From Sandaracinobacteroides sp039808025 (GTDB taxonomy: Bacteria; Pseudomonadota; Alphaproteobacteria; Sphingomonadales; Sphingomonadaceae), in assembly GCA_039808025.1 (NCBI GenBank), contig JBDHSK010000005.1:62001-126000 (forward strand): DNA of 64,000 nucleotides, read 5' to 3'. The translations under genes and the position numbers were made by a program. Positions 17,205-26,816 of this stretch are shown here, piece after piece. The notes below the pieces were generated by a model. It had not been told where the DNA came from. It saw only the letters and a list, made by a program, of their open reading frames with translations, and searched no databases. Positions within the stretch are counted from its first letter, which is position 1, and each line of letters begins with the position of its first letter.

Positions 17205-17236
17205 GCCATTTAGAACAGAATGGCTCTTTTAGGCAA
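17205..17236 (-). promoter_or_regulatory. Candidate promoter and operator of the R-M operon
   Basis: Reading leftward, TTGCCT (17236-17231) and TAAATG (17212-17207) form a -35/-10 pair with an 18-nt spacer. The perfect inverted repeat GCCATT/AATGGC (17205-17210 and 17219-17224, 8-nt gap) overlaps the -10 box. This is the arrangement expected for autorepression by the Phd-like protein encoded just downstream. The promoter is weak by consensus and untested. Confidence 0.5.
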
Positions 17237-17251
17237 TCGTTATCAGTGCTT

Positions 17252-17318
17252 GCGCGGCGTTGCCGCGCGATGGCGGGCAGCGCTCCGATATGTTGGGTCT
17301 CCGCTCCGCCCGCCATCG
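17252..17318 (-). terminator. Two hairpins after traD, possible terminator without T-tract
   Basis: Directly after the traD stop, an 11-bp inverted repeat (CGATGGCGGGC at 17268-17278 with its complement at 17308-17318) is followed by a second perfect 7-bp hairpin (GCGCGGC/GCCGCGC at 17252-17268). There is no T-run, so Rho-independent action is doubtful. They lie between the tra genes and the R-M promoter and may insulate the two units. Confidence 0.45.
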
Positions 17319-17319
17319 G

Positions 17320-17586
17320 TCACGCCCGATCCTGCGGCGGTTGAGTTCTGTCATATGCGCCTGCCGGACGCTCCATCTCGAACGCCGTCTTTCCGAGTTT
17401 CGTCCATGTATCGCGCGCCCGTTCACCATCCTCGCTGTTGAGCTTTTCGGCCATCCAGATCAGCGCGCCGTAGATCATGGCGCGGTCGTCGCCGGTCAGG
17501 TCCACGATCCCGGCCTTGACGATAAGACCGCCGAGTTCGATCAGATGGCGCGTTCGCTTGCGGCGCTCCACTTGCCATGTGCGCAT
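17320..17586 (-). CDS. traD: Conjugal transfer protein TraD (relaxosome accessory)
   Basis: An 88-residue protein matching Ti-plasmid-type TraD: it begins MRTWQVERRKRTRHLIELGG and continues with KAGIVDLTGDDRAMIYGALIWMAEKL. In Ti-type transfer it is encoded with TraC next to oriT and assists the TraA relaxase. I chose ATG 17586, one base after the traC stop, because the family begins there; the frame is open further upstream but lies inside traC. It is transcribed away from oriT together with traC. Confidence 0.82.
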   Translation of the reverse strand: MRTWQVERRKRTRHLIELGGLIVKAGIVDLTGDDRAMIYGALIWMAEKLNSEDGERARDTWTKLGKTAFEMERPAGAYDRTQPPQDRA

Positions 17587-17587
17587 G

Positions 17588-17914
17588 TCATGTCGCGTCC
17601 GTTGTGCCTGATGCCGGTTGCGTGCCGCCCGGTTGCGCCGGAGCGCCGCCGTTGCCGCGGTCAGGCGCTGGTGCAGATCGCCGCGACCTGCCTCGAAAGA
17701 ACGCAGCGCCGCGCTTGGCCCATGCCTCCCTCTTTCCGGCATCCTTCGTCTCGGCCAGAGCGACCAGCGCGCCCGCCAGTTCCTCGGCGGTGAGGCTGTC
17801 CGCCCCGGTGGCGATCACCAACTCGCCAAGCTGCTGCACCTTGCGGCTTTTCAGTTCCCGCGCCTTGTCCTCAAGCGCCTTGAGTTCCGCGTCATAGTCC
17901 CGTGGTTTGCGCAT
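17588..17914 (-). CDS. traC: Conjugal transfer protein TraC (relaxosome accessory)
   Basis: A 108-residue basic, helical protein beginning MRKPRDYDAELKALEDKARE and containing KVQQLGELVIATGADSLTAEELAG, typical of TraC from Ti-like conjugation systems. It binds near oriT in the relaxosome. I chose ATG 17914 because GGAGG lies 5-6 nt upstream; the longer frame to 17929 includes this ribosome site. The C-terminal 30 residues are low-complexity (Pro, Gly, Ala). It diverges from traA across the oriT. Confidence 0.85.
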   Translation of the reverse strand: MRKPRDYDAELKALEDKARELKSRKVQQLGELVIATGADSLTAEELAGALVALAETKDAGKREAWAKRGAAFFRGRSRRSAPAPDRGNGGAPAQPGGTQPASGTTDAT

Positions 17915-18029
17915 TGCGACCTCCATCATTCCCGCAAGCTGTTGATGGGATGATGATAGTTGCGCAGGCGGCAGAACACAGTAATGTTGCCGGGACGGTC
18001 TGGCACGAGCCGGTCCATCCCGAGATTTT

Positions 18030-18072
18030 TTCGAGGGAGGGCGCGCTTATACGTCGTTCCGACGTGCGCTTG
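18030..18072. other. Origin of transfer (oriT), Ti/RSF1010-type nick region
   Basis: Between divergent traC and traA lies GGGCGCGCTTAT at 18039-18050 followed by a 6-bp inverted repeat ACGTCG/CGACGT (18051-18056 and 18060-18065). The order of a GC-rich GGGCGC motif, TTATACGTCG and a small hairpin is that of the nick region of Ti-type and RSF1010-like oriT sites recognised by TraA/MobA relaxases. The position next to the relaxase gene supports this. The exact nick base is not defined here. Confidence 0.75.
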
Positions 18073-18092
18073 GCCGTGCTGATGATGGCCCC

Positions 18093-21062
18093 ATGGCTAT
18101 CTATCATCTTCACGTCAAGGTCATTGGCCGCAAGGCCGGGTCGAGCGCGGTGGCGTCTGCTGCCTACCGCTCGGCCTCGCGGATGCGCGACGAGCGCATC
18201 GACCGCGTGCAGGACTTTTCTGCCAAGCGCGGCGTCGTCCATTCCGAGATCATGCTGCCGGATGGTGCGCCTGAGCATCTTGGCGACCGCGAACGGCTCT
18301 GGAACGATGTCGAGGCGTTCGAGGTCAGGAAGGACGCGCAGCTTGCCCGCGAGGTGGAATTTTCCATTCCCCGCGAGATGACGCAGGCGCAGGGCATCGA
18401 GCTTGCCCGCGACTTTGCGCAAGCTGAATTTGTCGATCAGGGCATGATCGCCGATCTTAATGTGCATTGGGACATCGGCGAGGACGGCATGCCGAAGCCC
18501 CATGCGCATGTGATGCTCACCATGCGCAGCGTGGACGAGAACGGCTTCGGCCCAAAGGTGCGCGACTGGAACCGCACCGAGATGGTGGAGCGCTGGCGCG
18601 AACGCTGGGCCGAACACGTCAACGAGCGGCTGGCCGAACTCGACATTGATGCCCGCATCGACCATCGCAGCCTTGAAGCGCAGGGCATCGGGCTTGAGCC
18701 GCAAAGCCAGATCGGCGCACCCGCGCAGCGGATTGAGGGCGAAGGGATTGGGGCCGCTGACCGCGCGGACATGCACCGCGAGATCGCGCGCAACAACGGC
18801 GAGCGCATCATCGGCGATCCGTCGATCGCACTGGACGCGATCACGCATCAGCAATCGACCTTCACACGCCGGGACATGGCGATGTTCGCGCATCGGCACA
18901 GCGACGGGTTGGAACAGTTCAACGAGGCGATGGGCGCGATGCGCGGCTCGCCTGATCTGGTCGAACTCGGGCAGGACGGACGCGGCGAGGATCGCTTCAC
19001 CACGCGCGACATGATCGAGGCCGAACAGCGGCTCCATCGTGCCGCCGAGATGATGGCGGAACGAGAGCGCCATGAAGTCAACGAAGCCGACAGGCAGACG
19101 GCATTGGCCCGCGCCGAACAGCGCGGTCTTGTCCTGTCCGGCGAGCAGGCCGATGCACTGGCGCATATCACGGACGGGCGCGACCTTGGCATTGTCGTCG
19201 GCTATGCCGGGACGGGAAAGAGCGCCATGCTTGGCGTTGCCCGCGAGGCTTGGGAAGCGTCAGGCTACGAGGTTCGCGGCGTTGCCCTGTCCGGCATCGC
19301 CGCCGAGAATCTGGAAGGCGGGTCGGGCATCGCCTCGCGCACCATCGCCAGTATGGAACACGGCTGGAAACAGGGCCGCGACATGCTCACCAGCCGCGAT
19401 GTGCTTGTCATCGACGAAGCGGGGATGGTCGGCACAAGGCAGATGGAGCGGGTGCTGTCCCATGCCGCCGAGGCAGGCGCGAAGGTGGTGCTGGTCGGCG
19501 ATCCGCAGCAGCTTCAATCCATCGAGGCGGGCGCGGCGTTCCGCTCGATCCACGACCGGCATGGCGGCGCAGAAATCGGCGAGGTGCGCCGCCAGCGCGA
19601 GGACTGGCAGCGGGACGCCACCCGCGATCTGGCGACTAGCAGAACCGGCGAAGCGATCCACGCCTATGACCGTCACGACATGGTGCATTCCGCCAAAACA
19701 CGGGAACAGGCGCGCGGCGATCTGATTGACCGTTGGGACCGCGACCGGCAGGCATCGCCCGACAGCAGCCGGATCATCCTCACCCACACCAACGCGGAGG
19801 TGCGGGAACTCAACGAGGCCGCCCGCGACCGGATGCGGGAAGCTGGCGATCTGGGCGAGGACGTGCGCGTCAGGGTAGAGCGCGGCGACCGCAGCTTCGC
19901 CGCCGGGGATCGCGTCATGTTCCTGCAAAACGAACGCGGGCTTGGCGTGAAGAATGGAACGCTCGGGACCATCGAGGAAGTCAGCCAGCAATCCATGTCG
20001 GTTCGCGCCGATGACGGGCGGCGCATCTCGTTCGATCTGAAAAACTACGAACGTATCGACCACGGCTATGCCGCGACGATCCACAAAGCGCAGGGCATGA
20101 CCGTGGACCGGACGCATGTGCTGGCAACGCCCGGCATGGACGCCCACGGCAGCTATGTCGCTCTGTCGCGCCACCGCGACGGCATGGACCTGCATTATGG
20201 CCGCAACGACTTCGCCGGTCAGGACAAGCTCATCAACACCCTGTCACGCGACCGGGCCAAGGACATGGCGACCGATTACGAACCGGCGCAGAGCTACGCA
20301 GAACGGCGCGGCATTACCGCCCATGCCCGTGATGCTACCGTTGAACAGATACGCGCGCCGAGCAATGCCCTCGACCGGATCGACGATATTATCTTCAGCG
20401 TGCGCGAACCTCGTGACAGCACAGAAGGCCCGGAAAGAGAGACGACCGGCAGGGGGATCAGGCAGGAGATCGAGACGGTAGCACAGGACGCCGGGATAGA
20501 TTCGGAGGATGCCTTGCGCCACGCCCGCAGAATGGCGCTCATCCGTCATGCCCATGCCGTTGGCCAGGTCTTCAACGCCGAGGATGCCGGGAGCAAGGCA
20601 AGCCCCGCACAATGGGAAGAACTGGTCGATTCCCGCAGGACATTCGATGCGGTGCGCCCCTATGGCTGGCAGGACGCGGAAGCGGCCTATGCCAAGGATG
20701 AGAGCCTTGCCCATGAGGCGGGATCGGGCAAGGTCAATCGCGCCATCCGCGCCCTGCAACTGGAAACCGAGATTCGCACCAGCCCGGAGCGCCGAGCCGA
20801 CCGCTTTGTCGAACGCTTTCGCGACCTCAAACAGACCGGCGAGCGCCAATATGCGGTGGGCAACTATTCCGGCTACAGGTCAGCGCGCGCGGAGATGGGC
20901 AACATGGCGATGAGTCTGGAACGCGATCCGCAGATGGAATCCCTGCTCGAAGGCCGCAAGAAGCAACTCGGCATCAGCATGGATTTCGACTCAGGGATGA
21001 GGCTCGGACAGCAACTCGCCCTCAGTCACGGCCTTGGCAGAGGCCGAGGCATCGGGTTGTAG
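18093..21062 (+). CDS. traA: Ti-type conjugative relaxase/helicase TraA (MobQ class)
   Basis: A 989-residue relaxase-helicase. The N-terminal MobA/MobL domain shows AIYHLHVKVIGRKAGSS, SAAYRSASRM and the metal-binding PHAHVMLT. A TraI-like superfamily I helicase follows: Walker A GYAGTGKS near residue 370, LVIDEAGMV as Walker B, GDPQQLQS, and YVALSRHRDG near the end. It nicks one strand at oriT and unwinds it for transfer. It is slightly shorter than Ti-plasmid TraA (about 1100 residues), as is common on integrated elements. The last 250 residues are charged and variable. No coupling protein gene follows. Confidence 0.93.
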   Translation: MAIYHLHVKVIGRKAGSSAVASAAYRSASRMRDERIDRVQDFSAKRGVVHSEIMLPDGAPEHLGDRERLWNDVEAFEVRKDAQLAREVEFSIPREMTQAQGIELARDFAQAEFVDQGMIADLNVHWDIGEDGMPKPHAHVMLTMRSVDENGFGPKVRDWNRTEMVERWRERWAEHVNERLAELDIDARIDHRSLEAQGIGLEPQSQIGAPAQRIEGEGIGAADRADMHREIARNNGERIIGDPSIALDAITHQQSTFTRRDMAMFAHRHSDGLEQFNEAMGAMRGSPDLVELGQDGRGEDRFTTRDMIEAEQRLHRAAEMMAERERHEVNEADRQTALARAEQRGLVLSGEQADALAHITDGRDLGIVVGYAGTGKSAMLGVAREAWEASGYEVRGVALSGIAAENLEGGSGIASRTIASMEHGWKQGRDMLTSRDVLVIDEAGMVGTRQMERVLSHAAEAGAKVVLVGDPQQLQSIEAGAAFRSIHDRHGGAEIGEVRRQREDWQRDATRDLATSRTGEAIHAYDRHDMVHSAKTREQARGDLIDRWDRDRQASPDSSRIILTHTNAEVRELNEAARDRMREAGDLGEDVRVRVERGDRSFAAGDRVMFLQNERGLGVKNGTLGTIEEVSQQSMSVRADDGRRISFDLKNYERIDHGYAATIHKAQGMTVDRTHVLATPGMDAHGSYVALSRHRDGMDLHYGRNDFAGQDKLINTLSRDRAKDMATDYEPAQSYAERRGITAHARDATVEQIRAPSNALDRIDDIIFSVREPRDSTEGPERETTGRGIRQEIETVAQDAGIDSEDALRHARRMALIRHAHAVGQVFNAEDAGSKASPAQWEELVDSRRTFDAVRPYGWQDAEAAYAKDESLAHEAGSGKVNRAIRALQLETEIRTSPERRADRFVERFRDLKQTGERQYAVGNYSGYRSARAEMGNMAMSLERDPQMESLLEGRKKQLGISMDFDSGMRLGQQLALSHGLGRGRGIGL

Positions 21063-21130
21063 GACGTAGAACCATCCTATTTACCGCCGTTTCTACGCCA
21101 TACTACTACGGCACCTAAATAATTGTTGCA

Positions 21131-21146
21131 CAACGATAATTCGTTG
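21131..21146. promoter_or_regulatory. Inverted repeat upstream of the AlpA-type gene
   Basis: CAACGA (21131-21136) and its complement TCGTTG (21141-21146) flank TAAT, in an AT-rich stretch about 55 nt before the AlpA-type start. It looks like an operator within the promoter of the small regulator operon. Binding protein unknown. Confidence 0.4.
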
Positions 21147-21199
21147 CTCTGTCTGGTCTCTGCAATCATCAGAAACCACCAGCAGGAGGCAGCAGGACC

Positions 21200-21421
21200 A
21201 TGCGCCAACCAGACCGCATCATTCGCATGAAAACCGTTCTCGCCCGCACCGGCCTGTCCCGGTCCACCATCTACCGCAAGATCGCCGAAGGCACCTTCCC
21301 GCGCCAGATGAAGATCAGCACCAACGGCGCGGGATGGAAGGAATCCGACATTAATCGCTGGATTGCCTACCCTGCCGGATGGAAGCCGCGCGGCGAGTTC
21401 GATTTCCTCGATGACTATTGA
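21200..21421 (+). CDS. AlpA-family (MerR-like HTH) regulator
   Basis: A 73-residue DNA-binding protein. RMKTVLARTGLSRSTIYRKIAEGTFPRQ is the winged helix-turn-helix typical of AlpA/excisionase-like regulators and GWKESDINRWI is the family's C-terminal helix. In prophages and integrated elements such proteins activate integrase or excision genes, so it may control excision with the serine recombinase downstream. An AGGAGG lies 13 nt before the start with AGGA nearer. It overlaps the following gene by 11 nt. Confidence 0.88.
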   Translation: MRQPDRIIRMKTVLARTGLSRSTIYRKIAEGTFPRQMKISTNGAGWKESDINRWIAYPAGWKPRGEFDFLDDY

Positions 21422-21680
21422 TCGCAGGGACGACGACAAGCCGGAGGCGGCTTCCCGTTCCCGGCGCGGCAAACGACCGCCCACGGCGTCGGAGCAGCTT
21501 GAGGAATTACTGGGCTATCCGTGGCCCTTCCCCGGCAGGCCCCCCAAGCATGACCTCAGCACATGGACCGTCACCGACGACTGGCCCGATCCCGTGCCGG
21601 TCACAGAAGCCGAAATCGAGGTGTTCGAGCGGTGGTTCGCCGACCTGTTCGATGAGTTGTTCGGCCCGGACGCCGGATGA
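21411..21680 (+). CDS. Small acidic hypothetical protein, partner of AlpA gene
   Basis: An 89-residue protein of unknown function. The start at ATG 21411 overlaps the AlpA-type stop, so the two are coupled. The first 30 residues are charged and probably disordered; the rest is Pro/Trp-rich (YPWPFPGRPPKHD) and ends in an acidic helix with several Trp and Phe. Similar short proteins follow AlpA-type genes in other mobile elements as I recall, but no function is known to me. Confidence 0.6.
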   Translation: MTIDRRDDDKPEAASRSRRGKRPPTASEQLEELLGYPWPFPGRPPKHDLSTWTVTDDWPDPVPVTEAEIEVFERWFADLFDELFGPDAG

Positions 21681-21762
21681 TCCAGACATTGAAAATCAGC
21701 GTTGAGATTCGTCCTTCAATGGACTATATGTGGTCACGTGTGGCTACATATGGAGGCGCAAC

Positions 21763-22011
21763 ATGCTGACCATCAATCTCAGAGACGCCAAGGCTGGATT
21801 TTCCAGCCTGGTCGATGAAGCCGTCAAGGGAGAGATCGTGACCATCACCCGTCATGGCAAGCCCGTTGCGGCCCTGGTTTCGGTCGAGGCGGCTGAGATC
21901 GCGCGCAAGGCGCTTGATCGCAAACGGGCGGGCCTTGTCAGCTATCTCAGGACGTTCCCCGGCGGAGAGTTCCCGCGCAACCGCAAACCATCGCGGGATG
22001 TCGAGCTTTGA
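21763..22011 (+). CDS. Phd/VapB-type antitoxin
   Basis: An 82-residue antitoxin of the prevent-host-death family: MLTINLRDAKAGFSSLVDEA followed by GEIVTITRHGKPVAALVSVE. The N-terminal part binds its own promoter and the tail neutralises the PIN toxin encoded next. ATG 21763 has GGAGG 8-9 nt upstream. The stop overlaps the toxin start. The repeated TATGTGG/ACGTGTGGCTACATATG sequence upstream (21726-21752) is a plausible operator. It is a different protein from the Phd-like leader of the R-M operon. Confidence 0.88.
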   Translation: MLTINLRDAKAGFSSLVDEAVKGEIVTITRHGKPVAALVSVEAAEIARKALDRKRAGLVSYLRTFPGGEFPRNRKPSRDVEL

Positions 22012-22465
22012 GCGGCTTCCTTCTCGACACCAATGTCGTCTCCATGTTGGCACCGTCGAAGTCGGAAGCATCCGCTGACTTCCTCAACTGGTTGGACCGC
22101 ATGGATGCCGATGGACGGCTATTTCTGTCGGTCGTATCCATTCATGAGATCGAGAAGGGAATCGCGCTCCTCGACCACAAAGGGGCAACGGCAAAAGCCG
22201 CGAGCCTGAAAGCATGGCTCAGCGGCCTTGTCTCCGCATACGATGACAAGATCATTGGCTTCGATGCAGAGGCCGCCGCAATCGGCGGGCGGCTGGAAGC
22301 AAAGGCGCTTGCCGCCGGTCACGACCCCGGCATGGCGGACGCCGTGATTGCCGGGACCGCCGCAGCGCATGAACTCGTCATCGTCACCCGCAACACGAAG
22401 CATTTCCTGCCATTCGGTATCGCCGTGTTGTCACCCGACGAGGCTGCCGCACAAGGAGACCCGAC

Positions 22466-22469
<4 letters not shown>
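22008..22469 (+). CDS. vapC: PIN-domain toxin, VapC/FitB type
   Basis: A 153-residue PIN-domain ribonuclease. The acidic active site is visible as LLDTNVVS (Asp), SIHEIEKG (Glu) and MADAVIAGTA (Asp), with a final Asn/Asp-type TRNTKHF. The pattern is closest to FitB/VapC toxins that cleave RNA when the antitoxin is lost, so the pair may stabilise the element. It starts with TTG at 22008, overlapping the antitoxin stop, since no in-frame ATG is available. Its end overlaps the recombinase start by four bases. Confidence 0.9.
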
Positions 22470-24154
<1,685 letters not shown>

Positions 24155-24237
24155 GCGCTGGGGCCGGCGTTTGCCGGTTGCCGTGGCCTGCTGGCAAGCC
24201 CGGGCGAATAGCGACCAGCCGCCACAAACACAAGGGG

Positions 24238-24287
24238 GCACACGCAACAGGGAGGCATACGCAACAGGGGGGGCACACGCACTCCGG
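24238..24287. repeat. Short degenerate G-rich tandem repeat
   Basis: Three imperfect copies of an 18-bp unit around CACACGCAACAGGG stand just upstream of the tRNA-Ser gene. No open frame is apparent. Significance unknown. Confidence 0.5.
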
Positions 24288-24426
24288 CCGCATGGTTCAA
24301 GGAAGCCGGCGCGATCTTTACGGCGCACTGGCCCGTCCGCTGGCTGTGAGCGCCAGCCTGCAAGCCTTCCCGGGCGAATGGGGGCCGGCTCTTTTCGTTC
24401 CCTGCTGATCATCCTATATTGTCGGC

Positions 24427-24864
24427 ATGGATCAGAAGCGACCCTACCGCCCAGATAAAGCCAGCGCCGCAGTTCCGGCGGCTGCAGCAGGGGCGATATC
24501 GGCCTGCCAGCGCAAGGCCGCCAACGCCGTGTCCGAACCGGTGTGTGTTGCGCGCTTCGGAATCGGCGACGTGGTGCGACACCGGTTGTTTCCGTTTCGA
24601 GGCGTGGTGTTCGATGTCGACCCCGAGTTCGCCAACACCGACGAGTGGTGGGAAGCCATCCCCGAAGATGTGCGGCCAGCCAAGAACCAGCCCTTCTACC
24701 ATCTGCTGGCCGAAAATGAGGACGGCAGTTATGTCGCCTATGTCAGCCAGCAGAACCTGGAAGCCGACGAGGAGGGCGAGGAAGTCGGCCACCCGGCCAT
24801 TCCGCAGATTTTCGAGGCCTTCAGCGGCGGCCGCTATATTCTGCGTCCATCGAGCCGCAACTGA
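24427..24864 (+). CDS. hspQ: Heat shock protein HspQ (YccV-like)
   Basis: A 145-residue protein whose C-terminal 100 residues match HspQ: ARFGIGDVVRHRLFPFRGVVFDVDPEF, EWWEAIP, and QPFYHLLAENED followed by YVAYVSQQNL. HspQ promotes proteolysis of selected proteins and was first named as a hemimethylated DNA-binding protein. The first 40 residues are an alanine-rich extension that the usual 105-residue protein lacks, so the real start could be further in. The stop overlaps the next start by one base (TGATG). Confidence 0.9.
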   Translation: MDQKRPYRPDKASAAVPAAAAGAISACQRKAANAVSEPVCVARFGIGDVVRHRLFPFRGVVFDVDPEFANTDEWWEAIPEDVRPAKNQPFYHLLAENEDGSYVAYVSQQNLEADEEGEEVGHPAIPQIFEAFSGGRYILRPSSRN

Positions 24865-25508
24865 TGGCAGGCGCAGTCTTGCGCCTGTATGGGTATTTCC
24901 GCTCGGGCGCGGCATGGCGGGTGCGGATCGGGTTGCACTGGAAAGGCGTGGCGTTTCAGCAGGAAGCCATCGATCTGCGCACCGGTGCGCAGCGTAGCCC
25001 GGCGTGGCTGGCGCGTAATCCCCAAGGGCTGGTGCCGGCGCTAGAACTGCCGGATGGCCGGTTGCTGACGCAATCGCTTGCTATCCTGGAATGGCTGGAA
25101 GAGACGCACCCGGAGCCGCCGATGCTGCCGTCTGGCCATGTTGAACGGGCGCGGGTGCGCGCGGTGGCGCTGGCAATCGCCGCCGATACCCACCCGGTGC
25201 AGAACCTTGGGGTGTTGAAGCGCATCGAGGCGCTGGCCGGGGCCGACGCCAGCCGGAAATGGGCGGCTGATACCATCAGCCGTGGGTTGGGCGCTGTCGA
25301 GGCGATGATCAGCGACAGCAGCGGGCCATTTGCCTTCGGGGCCGCGCCGACTCTGGCCGACATCTGCATCATGCCGCAACTTCTGAACGCCCGGCGCTTT
25401 GGTGTCGACCTGCAGCCGTTTGCCCGAATCCGCACGCTCGAGGCCGCCTGTGCCGAACTGCCGGCCTTTGTGGCGGCTGCGCCTGAGAACCAGCCCGATG
25501 CCGACTGA
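24864..25508 (+). CDS. maiA: Maleylacetoacetate isomerase / zeta-class glutathione S-transferase
   Basis: A 214-residue GST-fold protein. LYGYFRSGAAWRVRIGLHWKG is the zeta-class N-terminal active-site segment, NPQGLVPALELPDG the thioredoxin-fold cis-Pro region, and FGAAPTLADICIMPQL the conserved C-terminal N-capping box. The enzyme isomerises maleylacetoacetate to fumarylacetoacetate with glutathione in tyrosine breakdown. No other tyrosine-degradation gene is adjacent, so a different glutathione-dependent isomerase is possible. It is coupled to hspQ. Confidence 0.85.
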   Translation: MAGAVLRLYGYFRSGAAWRVRIGLHWKGVAFQQEAIDLRTGAQRSPAWLARNPQGLVPALELPDGRLLTQSLAILEWLEETHPEPPMLPSGHVERARVRAVALAIAADTHPVQNLGVLKRIEALAGADASRKWAADTISRGLGAVEAMISDSSGPFAFGAAPTLADICIMPQLLNARRFGVDLQPFARIRTLEAACAELPAFVAAAPENQPDAD

Positions 25509-25556
25509 CACCAGGCTGGCCGCTGGCCCCCATGAACAGCGTGCCGGCGGATCTGG

Positions 25557-26816
25557 TCAGATGGTTCTGTAAGGCGGCAACCAGACTGGCGGCTTGTGAA
25601 AGCGCCCGTCCTTCATGATGGCGTGCAGACGGCTTGCGTCTTCCAGCAGCCGCAGGTCGGCCAGCGGGTCACCATCGACCAGCAGCAGATCGGCCAGCAT
25701 GCCGTCCTGCACCAGCCCCACATCCATCCCCATCAGCTGGCCGCCCAGTGCCGTGGCGGCCGCCAGCGCCTCGGCCGGCGTATAGCCCAGCAGATCGACG
25801 AACAGCGACAGGTCGCGGGCGTTGCGGCCGATGGGGTTATAGCCATAGCCATAGTCGCCGCCCGGAAGCACCCGTATGCCGCGCCGCCGCATCTCGGGCA
25901 CCAGCCGCTGCAGGGCCTCCAGCCCGGAAACCGCACCCATTCTTCGTGCTTCGGCTGGCCCGATTCCGAAGGCGCGGGCTTCGTGGATGCGGGCATGCAG
26001 CAGCCCCAGCGCCGGGGCAACGAACAACTGGTCGCGGTGGGCTTCCAGCAGGTCGAGCGCTTCCTCGTCGGCATGGGTGCAGTGAAAGAACACCCGGAAC
26101 CCGGCGCGCACCGCCCGCTTGATCGCTTCAGCCGCCTGGGCATGGCAGGCCAGCCAGATTCCGGCCTCGCGCGCGGCCTTGCCCACGGCCTCGACCTCGG
26201 CCCTGGAATAATTCAGTTGCTGTGATCCTCCGGGCGCAAAGCCTTCGTCGCCCGACAACAGGAACTTGATGGTGTCGCAACCCTCGGCCTTCCTGGCGCG
26301 CACGTAATCGGCAAGCCCGGCGACCGAACGATCATGTGCGGGGTCGTGACAGTCGGGCACCCCCTTCACGCCATCGACCCCTTTTTCCATCGCCGAGGCC
26401 CGCAGACGTGGCCCGGCAAGGCCGCCACGATCGATGGCATCACGCAGGGCCGGTTCGATCCCGGCACCTAACGACCCGGCGGAATAGGCACTGGTAAAGC
26501 CATGGTCGAGGGTGATGCGGGCGTTCTGCGCGGCCAGCAGCACATGGGCCTCGATCGTCAGGTCGACAGAGGCGGGCACATATTCAACCGATGCCGGCCA
26601 GGTGAGATGGGCGTGCGCCTCGACCAGCCCGGGAAGCAGCGTGCGGCCGCCGCCGTCGATCACCGTGGCGCCGTCGCGGGGCAACTGGCCGCTGCCCTGT
26701 GCCACGTGGCGGATGTGACGGCCATCGATCAGCACTTCACCCGGGAAAGGGGGCGCGCCGCTGCCATCGAAAATGCGGAGATTGGTAAACAGAATCAAGG
26801 GATCAGGTCCGGTCAA
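25557..26816 (-). CDS. Amidohydrolase family protein (imidazolonepropionase-like)
   Basis: A 419-residue metal-dependent amidohydrolase. The metal motif HAHLTW follows TLLPGLVEAHAHL near residue 65, GCDTIKFLLSG carries the probable carbamylated-lysine position, LACHAQA gives a further ligand, and GGDYGYGYNP lies near the C-terminal ligand. Members hydrolyse cyclic amides, peptides or xenobiotics. No signal peptide is evident. Its start overlaps the upstream sulfotransferase-like gene by 14 nt, so the two are cotranscribed, but I cannot name the substrate. Confidence 0.85.
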   Translation of the reverse strand: MTGPDPLILFTNLRIFDGSGAPPFPGEVLIDGRHIRHVAQGSGQLPRDGATVIDGGGRTLLPGLVEAHAHLTWPASVEYVPASVDLTIEAHVLLAAQNARITLDHGFTSAYSAGSLGAGIEPALRDAIDRGGLAGPRLRASAMEKGVDGVKGVPDCHDPAHDRSVAGLADYVRARKAEGCDTIKFLLSGDEGFAPGGSQQLNYSRAEVEAVGKAAREAGIWLACHAQAAEAIKRAVRAGFRVFFHCTHADEEALDLLEAHRDQLFVAPALGLLHARIHEARAFGIGPAEARRMGAVSGLEALQRLVPEMRRRGIRVLPGGDYGYGYNPIGRNARDLSLFVDLLGYTPAEALAAATALGGQLMGMDVGLVQDGMLADLLLVDGDPLADLRLLEDASRLHAIMKDGRFHKPPVWLPPYRTI

